Shown here one piece after another: positions 25,470-32,919 of a stretch of 64,000 bases of DNA. The position numbers and the translations under genes were made by a program. Location: positions 1 through 64,000 of the forward strand of contig CAKUIF010000002.1 in NCBI GenBank assembly GCA_934660915.1, given 5' to 3'. Numbering within the stretch: the stretch's first letter is position 1; every line of letters begins with the position of its first letter. The DNA comes from an uncultured Olsenella sp. (GTDB taxonomy: Bacteria; Actinomycetota; Coriobacteriia; Coriobacteriales; Atopobiaceae). The notes under the pieces are model-generated. The model searched no databases. It was not told where the DNA came from and saw nothing but the letters and a program-made list of their open reading frames with translations.

Positions 25470-26690
25470 CTAGGCCGCCGTTTTGAGTTGCCGCCCTTCC
25501 GCTATGGCGAGGGCGTTCCGCCCGAATCGTCTCTCGGGCTTGGTTGCATTGAGCAACCCCCCCCCCGCGAGATTTTCGAACAGGCTGCGGTACAGCGCGT
25601 CCATGGCCAGCACGCTGCGGTGCGCATCCAAGTGAGCCATGCCGCCGCGCCAGCTCTGGTAGCTCTGCTGCACCTGCTCGGGCGTCATGACCCCCTCGGC
25701 CACCATGCGGGCCATCTTCTTCAGCTTGCGTCGCTCGCGCGTGATGGAGTCGCGGCACGGCTTCATGACGATGCGGCCCGTTTCGGTGTAGAAGATGCGC
25801 TTCTTCAGCCACGTGAAGCCTCGCGTCAGCTTCACCACGCGGGTCTTGCGCGGGTTCAGCGCGATGCCGAGCTTCGCGCACTCGTGCTCTATCAGCAGAA
25901 GGCACACTTGCAGGTACTCCTTGGACTCGTGGATCAGGTAGAAGTCGTCCATGTAGCGCCCGTAGGCCTCGGGGCGCAGCATCTCGGCCACGTAGTGGTC
26001 GATGCGGTTGGGGTGCGCCACCGCGCATATCTGGTTTGGCTCGCTGCCCAGGCCCAGGCCGACCTCGCCCTGCGCGTCTATCAGGCGGTGCTCAAGGGCG
26101 ACCACGCGCGGGTCGAGCAGCGCGTCGGCCACCTGCCGCTTGACTGGCTCGTGGGCAATGCGCGCGAAGTAGTCGGAGAAGTCGCCCAGCAGTATGTAGC
26201 CCTCGCGCCCATGCCGCCGCCAGTGGTCGGCCAGGTGGCGCTTGAGCAGCTTAAGGGCGTAGTCGGTGCCGCGCCCCTTGATGTTGGCGGAGTTCGCGGA
26301 TACGAGCGTGGGGACTATCGCGGGCACGAGGGCGTTCTGGGACAGCGACTTCTGCACCACGCGCTCGGGGAAGTGCACTGCACTGATGTGGCGCAGCTTG
26401 CCGCGCTCCCACAGGTCGAAGCGGATGAAACCCCGGCATATGTCGCGGCCCTCCAAAAGGTCTTGGCGCGATTTCACGGCGTTTCGCAGGTAGTCCTTCA
26501 TGTACCGCTGCGTCGAGGCCTTCCACATGACGCCACGCGCGGCCTGCTTGGAAGCCTTGCACAGGCTGTTGAGGTCGGCCACCGTCTCAAGGGTGCACGC
26601 CTTGACGCGCTCGGCCTTGGCCCTGTCGCGCTTCTCCTCGCGGCGCTTCCGGCGTGCGGCCCGCCTTTGCTCCGAGTTCATAGAAGGCAC
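25470..26690 (-). CDS. Reverse transcriptase of a diversity-generating retroelement
   Basis: 406 residues. RT fingers-palm motifs: first catalytic Asp170 in LLGDFSDYF, GLGLGSEPNQ at 211-220 (motif 4) and the YMDDF box at 246-250 with the paired Asp. The N-terminus is Lys/Arg-rich. In known DGRs this enzyme copies a template RNA with frequent errors at adenines, and the cDNA replaces a variable repeat at the 3' end of a target gene. It lies downstream of an Avd-like gene and a repeat copy in the usual order target-avd-TR-rt. Whether this RT keeps adenine specificity is uncertain (see findings). Confidence 0.9.
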   Translation of the reverse strand: MPSMNSEQRRAARRKRREEKRDRAKAERVKACTLETVADLNSLCKASKQAARGVMWKASTQRYMKDYLRNAVKSRQDLLEGRDICRGFIRFDLWERGKLRHISAVHFPERVVQKSLSQNALVPAIVPTLVSANSANIKGRGTDYALKLLKRHLADHWRRHGREGYILLGDFSDYFARIAHEPVKRQVADALLDPRVVALEHRLIDAQGEVGLGLGSEPNQICAVAHPNRIDHYVAEMLRPEAYGRYMDDFYLIHESKEYLQVCLLLIEHECAKLGIALNPRKTRVVKLTRGFTWLKKRIFYTETGRIVMKPCRDSITRERRKLKKMARMVAEGVMTPEQVQQSYQSWRGGMAHLDAHRSVLAMDALYRSLFENLAGGGLLNATKPERRFGRNALAIAEGRQLKTAA

Positions 26691-27045
26691 CCCGCACGGC
26701 TTGCAATGTGGCTCTGACAGCCGCTTGAGGTATGGCCATGAAACGCGGCGAAGCCACGGAGCTCCGCGCCATGCAAGCAGCGTCCGGCCACCCTCGCGGG
26801 GTGCGTATTTACGGGCTCGCGCCCGATGGTCGCGCCTTCCTTCCTCTCCGCGCTCTGCTTTCGGCCCGCTGGCCTACTCGGTCTGGCAGTAAGGGAATCC
26901 GGGGCGGGGGCGAACCCAGGTGGTCGTCACCGAATAGTAGTAGGCAATGCCGGTGTTGTAGACGTAGCACACGTAGGACGAGGAGCCACCCATGACGGAA
27001 CGCAGCCACCAATTGTACCGATATACAAGGCGGGACCGCCGCCCA
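26691..27045. other. 355-bp DGR template region
   Basis: Non-coding space between avd and rt. The half next to avd is the repeat copy at 26899-27021; the remaining 26691-26898 is unique sequence that may be part of the template RNA and its 3' structure. No start codon in frame with the repeat. Confidence 0.7.
26899..27021 (-). repeat. DGR repeat in template position (TR-like copy)
   Basis: 123 bp aligned without gaps to the target-gene repeat 27638-27760 (offset 739), with 15 differences. The last 22 bp at the 3' side (GGGTTCGCCCCCGCCCCGG region) are identical, like an initiation-of-homology block. By position it should be the template, but at 7 of the 15 variable sites its base is T or C, not A. 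Confidence 0.85.
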
Positions 27046-27516
27046 TTATAACGAACGCAGGCGCTCTAGCTCGGCCTCGGCCTCGGCTATGCGCTCGTCG
27101 GTCGTCTTCTTGCCGGTGACGCGTACGTTCTTGCGCGCGCCCTTGAGCAGTTTGATCTCCTCCTCGACCATGCCCGCCAGCGCCTCGAAGCGGTTGGCGT
27201 TCACGGGCAGGCCGATGTCCATGAGGCACTGCATGTCGAGCATCAGCTGCTCGCAGTCGGCTATCGCCAGCGTCAGGTAACGCTTGCGCTCAAGTGCGTT
27301 GAACGAACTGTTGGGGTAGAAGCAGTCGGCGCGGTTGACGTTGTATACGATGCTGCGCGCGGTCTCCACCGTGGGGACTGCGTTCAGCAGCCTGTAGGCT
27401 TTCGGCACGACCGACGAGGAGGCCATGAGCTTGTTGACCTCCACGCGGATGGCGATGGCCTGCGTGAAGAACTTGTACTCGGACACCTCGCGGTTTCGCT
27501 GGTAGACGCCGCTCAT
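27046..27516 (-). CDS. avd: Avd-like accessory variability protein
   Basis: 156 residues, predicted four-helix bundle rich in Lys/Arg and Leu (FFTQAIAIRVEVNKLM ... YLTLAIADCEQLMLDMQCLMDIGLP ... VEEEIKLLKGARKNVR). Size, helical character and location between the target gene and rt fit bAvd, which binds RT and template RNA in known DGRs. Similarity by motif alone is weak, so context carries most of the call. Confidence 0.75.
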   Translation of the reverse strand: MSGVYQRNREVSEYKFFTQAIAIRVEVNKLMASSSVVPKAYRLLNAVPTVETARSIVYNVNRADCFYPNSSFNALERKRYLTLAIADCEQLMLDMQCLMDIGLPVNANRFEALAGMVEEEIKLLKGARKNVRVTGKKTTDERIAEAEAELERLRSL

Positions 27517-27539
27517 GGCACCTCCCGGAAATAGTGGCG

Positions 27540-27563
27540 AAAAAAACGGCCCGCTGCGCGGGC
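27540..27563 (-). terminator. Terminator after the DGR target gene
   Basis: GCCCGC/GCGGGC stem closed by a TGC-type loop, followed on the minus strand by CG and seven to eight U. Strong intrinsic terminator separating the tail operon from avd-rt. Confidence 0.85.
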
Positions 27564-27566
27564 AGG

Positions 27567-27593
27567 GATGCGACCGCGCAAGGCGGTCGCATC
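27567..27593 (-). promoter_or_regulatory. Hairpin directly downstream of the variable repeat
   Basis: Perfect 11-bp stem GATGCGACCGC/GCGGTCGCATC with a 5-nt loop, starting 29 bp after the target-gene stop. Hairpin or cruciform structures just beyond the initiation-of-homology block promote retrohoming in characterised DGRs, so this is a candidate of that kind. It could also be part of the terminator. Confidence 0.55.
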
Positions 27594-27621
27594 GAAAGAG
27601 AAGTATAGAGCACTCGGCTGG

Positions 27622-28533
27622 CTAGCCGACGAGGAAGCCGGGGCGGGGGCGAACCCAGGCGTCCGTCGCCGAATTGTAGTAGGCATCGCCGTTGTAGCCG
27701 ACGTAGCACACGCGGGACGAGGAGCCACCCATGACGGAACGCAGCCACCAAGCGTACCGAGTTCCGTTCAAGCGGTGCGCGGTATCGCGGAACAGGTCGA
27801 ACTGGCAGTCGAAGCCCACGCTGTAGCCCTTGGTGCCCCACACTGGGCAACCGTACACCTCCATCTCGGAGGGCGACCACACCTTGCCGATGTCCTGCCA
27901 GCTCCAGTTGTTGGAGTCGGTAAGCGCACCGCTGGCGCTGTAACGCTCCTCCAGGAGCACGCGCTGGGTGAGCAGGTACTTGGTCAGCCCCTCGGGCAGG
28001 CACGCCTCGAACAGCTTCTCCCATGCCTTGAGGTTGCTGTTCAGATACGGGTTCTTCACGTCTGCGGTGCCCTGGTTGGTGTTCGCAGTGTTCCACATCA
28101 GGAAGCTGTCGTTTGCCACGCCTGTCACGGTTTTTGCCACGGCCACGGGGGCGGACGCCACGAACGCGATGTGGTGGCCCTTGGCGCTGTCGCCGCACTG
28201 GTAGTACGGGTCGAAGTGCGCAAGCAGGAAGCGCACGGACTGCTGGCCCGTGATGGCCGATGCGCTCACGAGCGGCACGTCGATGTAGTCGCCCACGCGC
28301 ATGCCGCTGAAGTTCGCGGCCTGCACGCGCTTGTGCAGCGCGTCGTAGATGGTGGTGGAGCCTGAGACCTCGCCCGCGAGAAGCGTTGCGAGCGACTGGC
28401 CCGGGTACTTTCCGATCAGGCCCTGTCGGTTGTACTCGGCGTTGTTGAGCGCCGTGGTGGCGTTGGTGCGGGCGGTGTCGTCTATCATCTCGTAGTTGGT
28501 GCCGCCCACAGTGAGGATCTTAGCTTGAGCCAT
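27622..28533 (-). CDS. DGR target: phage tail-tip protein with C-terminal lectin-fold variable domain
   Basis: 303 residues. The N-terminal part (1 to about 90) resembles a tail-fibre base. The C-terminal domain (about 90-303) has the DUF6273/C-type-lectin-like pattern ending YAWWLRSVMGGSSSRVCYVG ... WVRPRPGFLVG. The variable repeat spans about residues 258-299; codons 261, 274, 279, 280, 281, 283, 287, 289, 291 and 292 differ from the second repeat copy. Likely the receptor-binding tip that the DGR diversifies. Follows the coiled-coil fibre gene by 12 bases. Confidence 0.88.
   Translation of the reverse strand: MAQAKILTVGGTNYEMIDDTARTNATTALNNAEYNRQGLIGKYPGQSLATLLAGEVSGSTTIYDALHKRVQAANFSGMRVGDYIDVPLVSASAITGQQSVRFLLAHFDPYYQCGDSAKGHHIAFVASAPVAVAKTVTGVANDSFLMWNTANTNQGTADVKNPYLNSNLKAWEKLFEACLPEGLTKYLLTQRVLLEERYSASGALTDSNNWSWQDIGKVWSPSEMEVYGCPVWGTKGYSVGFDCQFDLFRDTAHRLNGTRYAWWLRSVMGGSSSRVCYVGYNGDAYYNSATDAWVRPRPGFLVG
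27638..27760 (-). repeat. DGR variable repeat (VR) in target gene
   Basis: Pairs with 26899-27021. All 15 differences are at codon positions 1 or 2 of ten codons; no third-position change. This is what replacement of AAC/AAT codons at adenines would give. Confidence 0.9.
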
Positions 28534-28545
28534 TTCGTTTCCTTC

Positions 28546-29271
28546 TTAGATCAATGTGATGGTGTTGCCGCTTGCGGAGCATGTTGAGCCGAACGTTACG
28601 GTCGCCCCGCTCGCCGATGCCTTTGAAGCCGGGCAGTAGACTGTTCCGCCCATGTATATGAACTGACCCGTCGAGTTAGCCAAAAGCGTTGCGAGCTTCG
28701 CGTTCTGGGCACGCAGCTCTGCGACGTCCGAGCTTCCTGCGCTGCCTTGCGCCACGGAGTTGGCGATCTGCAACGCCTGGTTCGCCGCTGCGTCCGCACG
28801 CGAAGCTGCGCCGTTCGCCGCCGAGGTCGCGTCGCTCGATGCCTGCTGGTCGGCGATATGCTCGTCATGGCGCTGGCTTTCGGCCTTTTCGCGTTTGATC
28901 TCGGCGTTCTTGCGCGACGTCTCGTTGTTCTGGCGCGTGGTTTCGGCATTCTTCCGCGCAGTTTCGTTGTCTTGACGTGTTGTCTCGGCGTTCTTGCGCG
29001 ACGTCTCGTTGTTCTTGCGGGTTGTCTCGTTGTTGCCGCGCTCGGTCTCAGCCGTTTCCCGAGCGTTCTCGTTGGACACGCGCGTCTTCTCTGCCGCTTT
29101 GGCGCTTTCGGTCGCGGTGTTGCAGTTCGCCGCTGCCGTCTTGGCCTCTTCGGCGGCCTCCATCGATAGCGTCGACTCGATGCGGAAGATCGAGCCGTCG
29201 GTGGTTCTGGCGCGGTCGATGTTGCCCGCATCGTTGAGCAGCAGCGCCGCGCCTTTGTTGGTATCTGCCAT
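28546..29271 (-). CDS. Coiled-coil tail fibre shaft protein
   Basis: 241 residues. Residues about 35-150 are heptads of the form E-T-x-R-x-N-N / E-T-S-R-K-N-A repeated a dozen times, a long trimeric coiled coil. The C-terminus (GQFIYMGGTVYCPASKASAS...) is beta-rich with small residues. Upstream neighbour of the DGR target, so it may form the shaft carrying the variable tip. Confidence 0.75.
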   Translation of the reverse strand: MADTNKGAALLLNDAGNIDRARTTDGSIFRIESTLSMEAAEEAKTAAANCNTATESAKAAEKTRVSNENARETAETERGNNETTRKNNETSRKNAETTRQDNETARKNAETTRQNNETSRKNAEIKREKAESQRHDEHIADQQASSDATSAANGAASRADAAANQALQIANSVAQGSAGSSDVAELRAQNAKLATLLANSTGQFIYMGGTVYCPASKASASGATVTFGSTCSASGNTITLI

Positions 29272-29281
29272 CGCACCTCCT

Positions 29282-29539
29282 TTACTTAGCTAGCACGCCG
29301 ATCACGATGGCGTGCGGGCCGATTGCCTGGATGATGCATCGGTCGCCTGCCTTGGCTCCCGAGCATGAGGTGGTGTACGGGAGCTTCAGGGATGCCCCCT
29401 TCACCGATACGGCCATGGTGGCTCCGGATACGGAATTCACCGTTCCGTAGCACGCCTGCTGGCCGGGAGGGTCATTGGCGGTCGCATCGGCCATCGCGGC
29501 GCCGTATCGGCGCATGGCCGACATGAGTTCATCGCTCAT
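29282..29539 (-). CDS. Small tail-associated phage protein
   Basis: 85 residues. A beta-rich core (GTVNSVSGATMAVSVKGASLKLPY ... GDRCIIQAIGPHAIVIGVLA) resembles OB-like baseplate or tail-tip plugs. Not matched to a named family. Its start overlaps the upstream gene by 11 bases. Confidence 0.6.
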   Translation of the reverse strand: MSDELMSAMRRYGAAMADATANDPPGQQACYGTVNSVSGATMAVSVKGASLKLPYTTSCSGAKAGDRCIIQAIGPHAIVIGVLAK

Positions 29540-30614
29540 ACCTCTTCACCTCCATCTCGATTGGGCATCCTCCCACGAGCGTGAGAGTCGCAGTCCTCAC
29601 CGCGAACTTGCCGCTGATGCCGGCGCTTGTCCAATCAATCATCACGGCATCGCCGCACGCGATCGGTGCATACGTCCTCTTTACCGTGACCCTGTGGATG
29701 GCGCTCTGCTGCGTTCGCAGCATCTCGCTCGCCTTGGAGTCTGCGTTCTTCTGCCTCTCTGCATCGGTGGAGCCTTCGGGCAGGTCGCTGTAGCTGTACG
29801 TGGCGGTTTTTCGCCACCCGCGCGAAACGGTCGAGTATGGGCTGTCGGGGTCTGAGTCGATGGCCGTTCCACGGTAGAAGGCATCCTGCGTCTCGTAGTC
29901 GCAGTGCACGACGTTCGCCACGCCGGAGCGGTCAAGCTCGTCCACGACCTCGTTGATGAAGCGTGCGCCCGCGCCCTCTCGAAGGGTCATGGAAACGGGC
30001 CTGTCCTGCGGCTCCCTATATCTGCGAAGTACGGGTCTTCCGTAGGCGTCCTCGTCGACGGCGCGGAAGCCAGCCACGTCGAGCAGCGCGTTGCACGCCG
30101 CCAGGCGCTTCGACAGCCTCATGTCGCCCGAATCGATTCCGAGCGTCCAGTCCTGCGCTAGCTTGTAGTCGGAGCCGTCGGCGATCACGTCAGCGAAGCC
30201 AGCCGCCTTGAGCAGCTTTACGACGTAGGGGACAACCACGGTTCCAGCCGCCACCGTGAATGGGGCATCGAATTCGTCCTCCGCCACCTCCGACAGCCTG
30301 CCCGACAGGCCTGCCGTGCCGGTTGAGTTGACGCCGCGCCTAGTCCTTTTCGGCGCTGAGACAACGAAAGTCCCCAGCGCCTCACTGACTGACGCGCCAC
30401 CGAAGTCGGCATCGAGGTACACCCGCAGCAGATCTGCCCCGATATCGAGCGCCCCGGAGTAATCGACCTGCCCTGTGGTGTAGTCCTTGTCCTGGTTGCG
30501 CTCAATGCACCCGCCGTTCTTTATGTTTGTGATTCTCTCGACCTCGTTGCCGCTTGCGCGGTCTACGCGCATGAAGCGGAACGAGGTGAGGAACGGTTTT
30601 CCCCAATCAGCCAT
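29529..30614 (-). CDS. Tail-tip/hub-like phage protein
   Basis: 361 residues. GGCIERNQDKDYTTGQVDYSGALDIGADLLRVY and later VIADGSDYKLAQDWTLGIDSGDMRLSKRLAACNALLDVAGFRAV suggest a siphovirus tail hub (Dit/Tal-like) segment. Lies between the FN3 tail protein and the small tail protein, overlapping both. Exact role inferred from order. Confidence 0.6.
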   Translation of the reverse strand: MADWGKPFLTSFRFMRVDRASGNEVERITNIKNGGCIERNQDKDYTTGQVDYSGALDIGADLLRVYLDADFGGASVSEALGTFVVSAPKRTRRGVNSTGTAGLSGRLSEVAEDEFDAPFTVAAGTVVVPYVVKLLKAAGFADVIADGSDYKLAQDWTLGIDSGDMRLSKRLAACNALLDVAGFRAVDEDAYGRPVLRRYREPQDRPVSMTLREGAGARFINEVVDELDRSGVANVVHCDYETQDAFYRGTAIDSDPDSPYSTVSRGWRKTATYSYSDLPEGSTDAERQKNADSKASEMLRTQQSAIHRVTVKRTYAPIACGDAVMIDWTSAGISGKFAVRTATLTLVGGCPIEMEVKRYER

Positions 30615-32916
30615 TTATCGGCTCCTCGAAGACGTTGTGCGTGACGTTGGCCGAACCCTTCCAGATGCCTGCACCCTTCACAGACATGTCGAAGTCCATG
30701 GGGCCGTATGCGCGTTCGCCTGCATGTCCGCGCCACCACCCCCTCCACTGCTCGTCCATAATCCGTATGTACCTGTCGTGGCCGTCGCGCTTCATCTCCC
30801 ATGAGAGCGAGGTCTTTTTGTTCAGCTCGTCGAGCATGTACGAAATGGGCAGGTCGCCGTTCTCGCCGCCATCGGCGAAGTGGTATGTCTCCACGGATCG
30901 CTGAGAGCTTGTCGAGTAGTCGCCGTTGTAGTCGAGCACGAGCACGGTCGATGCATCCTGGCCGAAGTTAAGCGCCATCCCGCGCGCGAACACGTTGGCA
31001 TCGGCCACGATCTGCGACGAGGTGCCGTTGTCGGCGTACCCGGTGACCTTGTACTCGTAGTCGGTGTTTAGCGGCGGCACGCGGTCGATCGTCTCTTGGG
31101 AGTCGAGCACGCCGGATGCTATGACGGCATCGCCGCCGTACGCCACGCGCTCCACCGTGAAGGCGGAGCAGCGGGAGGCGTTGCCGAGCACCAGCGCGTC
31201 ACCATCGACTGTGATCGTGCCTAGCATGGAAAGCTCATTGCTCACCTCGTCGACCGTCATGGGGCCTACGAGCGTGGTCTGCTCGATCTCGTATGACGAG
31301 AGGCCGTTGCGCACCTTCACGTGGCACGCCAGCGCATCGTCGTACGACAGCGACACGTCTGGGATGGCCGGTTCCGCCCAGTGCGTCTTGAAGCGGCGCA
31401 TGGCCGTCTTGGACAGGCCGGAGCCGCCCTTGACCGTGAGCATGAGCAGATAGTCAATGCCGTTGCGTATGGTGGCGTAGCTGCCGAAACTCACGGGCTT
31501 CAGGTTCGTGACGTCTGCCGTGGCGACCGTCGCGCCGCCGACCTCTGCGAGCGTGAGCGTCGCCTGCGCGATGCCAGTTTCGTCGGTTGCGGCGACTTGC
31601 ACCGTGAGCGGCACCGCATCGACGAGCATGCCGTCGGTAGCGGGGGAGGCGACCCAGCACTGCGGGTAGTCGGCGACCGTTATCGCCGCATAGCCAGACC
31701 AAGCGCCCCAATCGGCGTGCAGTCCCTTCGTGCGAACGCGGGCCTTCCAACTTCCCTTCGTGAGTGTGACCGATGCGCTTTTCTCGGTCGTGTATGACTT
31801 CGTTATCGTCTCGCTGCCGACGAGCTCAAGCTGCGCGGCGGACTGCGCCGAGCCGTCGGGGTGGTTGGGCACCCACGAGACGGATGCCGCCGACCCCGTT
31901 GGCACAACATGGTCGGCGGTGACCTTCGGTGCGAGAGGCGGCGTGATCGTGGTCACGGAATTCGATTCGACCCACGAAGACGTTAGGCTACCGCGCTTGG
32001 CCCTGACGCGGTAGACGATCGTGCCGGCAGGCGCGGAGGTGTCGTGCAGGTCTACCCATGCGGGGTCTTCGCCCTCGGTGGTGGTCGAGACCGCCGCCCA
32101 CGTCTTCCCGCCGTCGCCTGATCGCTGAACATCCCATGCGCTGGCGTACCACCACGCCCCGTAGACGCGCAGCGTCACCTCGGATGCGCCGGCCTTGATG
32201 GCATCAATGCGCGAAGGCGCCGACGGAGTTGTGTATGTGGTTCCGCAGGACACGTGTGTGGAGTTGCCGCCAGGGCCGTGGGCGCAAAGGCGGTACTCGT
32301 ACTTGTGGCCTGCGGTCGTCGAGTTGTCGGTGTAGTTGGTCACGTCCCACGAGACGTCGGCGATGTTCACCCATGAGCCGTCGTCAGCGCGGCGGTCTAC
32401 GTACACGCCAGCCCAGGGGTACGCGCCGTCCATGCCCGTGTAGTCGACGTCCCACGTGATCTTGTGCGAGGTGTCGGAAACGCGGGCCAGCTTCGGGTTC
32501 TTGGGCGGATGCGGTTGTGAGTATCCGCGCTGGGGAATCCAAGCGTACTCTGTTGCCCAGGCGTCTCCGCCGGCGCTGCCGTAGTAGTTGTTGTATGTCT
32601 TGCCGTAGACGTGGATCTGCACGGAGCAGTTCCAGCCGCTGGCCCCGCGCCCGACATCCACGGTGAAGGTCACGGCGTCGCGCGTGGCCCAATTCCCGTA
32701 GTTGTTGAGCAGCACGTCGCGCGACCTGTAGGTGGTGCCGTTCACGATCACGTCGTAGTGCGTGCCGTACTGTGCCGCATACTTGTCGTCGAGCGCGGCG
32801 GTGATTGTTATGCGCGAGGTGGTGTCGTTGACCGTGCTCACGCCGTCAACGGAGATATAGCCGCGATACCAGCGGTTGTACCCCGCGATCTGTATCTCCC
32901 TTGTATGGGTTCCCAT
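30607..32916 (-). CDS. Tail protein with fibronectin type III domains
   Basis: 769 residues. The N-terminal jelly-roll-like region (1 to about 165) is followed by at least three FN3-type beta domains (about 165-420; PPKNPKLARVSDTSHKITWDVDY, PSAPSRIDAIKAGASEVTLRVYG, PLAPKVTADHVVPTGSAASVSWV). Further beta-rich sequence and a C-terminal piece ending NVTHNVFEEPING follow. FN3 modules are common on siphovirus tail tips and may bind surface sugars. Encoded just after the tape measure gene. Confidence 0.82.
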   Translation of the reverse strand: MGTHTREIQIAGYNRWYRGYISVDGVSTVNDTTSRITITAALDDKYAAQYGTHYDVIVNGTTYRSRDVLLNNYGNWATRDAVTFTVDVGRGASGWNCSVQIHVYGKTYNNYYGSAGGDAWATEYAWIPQRGYSQPHPPKNPKLARVSDTSHKITWDVDYTGMDGAYPWAGVYVDRRADDGSWVNIADVSWDVTNYTDNSTTAGHKYEYRLCAHGPGGNSTHVSCGTTYTTPSAPSRIDAIKAGASEVTLRVYGAWWYASAWDVQRSGDGGKTWAAVSTTTEGEDPAWVDLHDTSAPAGTIVYRVRAKRGSLTSSWVESNSVTTITPPLAPKVTADHVVPTGSAASVSWVPNHPDGSAQSAAQLELVGSETITKSYTTEKSASVTLTKGSWKARVRTKGLHADWGAWSGYAAITVADYPQCWVASPATDGMLVDAVPLTVQVAATDETGIAQATLTLAEVGGATVATADVTNLKPVSFGSYATIRNGIDYLLMLTVKGGSGLSKTAMRRFKTHWAEPAIPDVSLSYDDALACHVKVRNGLSSYEIEQTTLVGPMTVDEVSNELSMLGTITVDGDALVLGNASRCSAFTVERVAYGGDAVIASGVLDSQETIDRVPPLNTDYEYKVTGYADNGTSSQIVADANVFARGMALNFGQDASTVLVLDYNGDYSTSSQRSVETYHFADGGENGDLPISYMLDELNKKTSLSWEMKRDGHDRYIRIMDEQWRGWWRGHAGERAYGPMDFDMSVKGAGIWKGSANVTHNVFEEPING

Positions 32917-32919
32917 TGG

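Noticed and set aside
26927..27229. A second DGR target gene formed by the repeat between avd and rt
   Set aside because: The frame matching the variable repeat has no start codon and begins inside the end of avd; the other frame there gives an unrelated Arg/Gly-rich peptide. It is treated as a non-coding repeat copy, although its bases look mutated.
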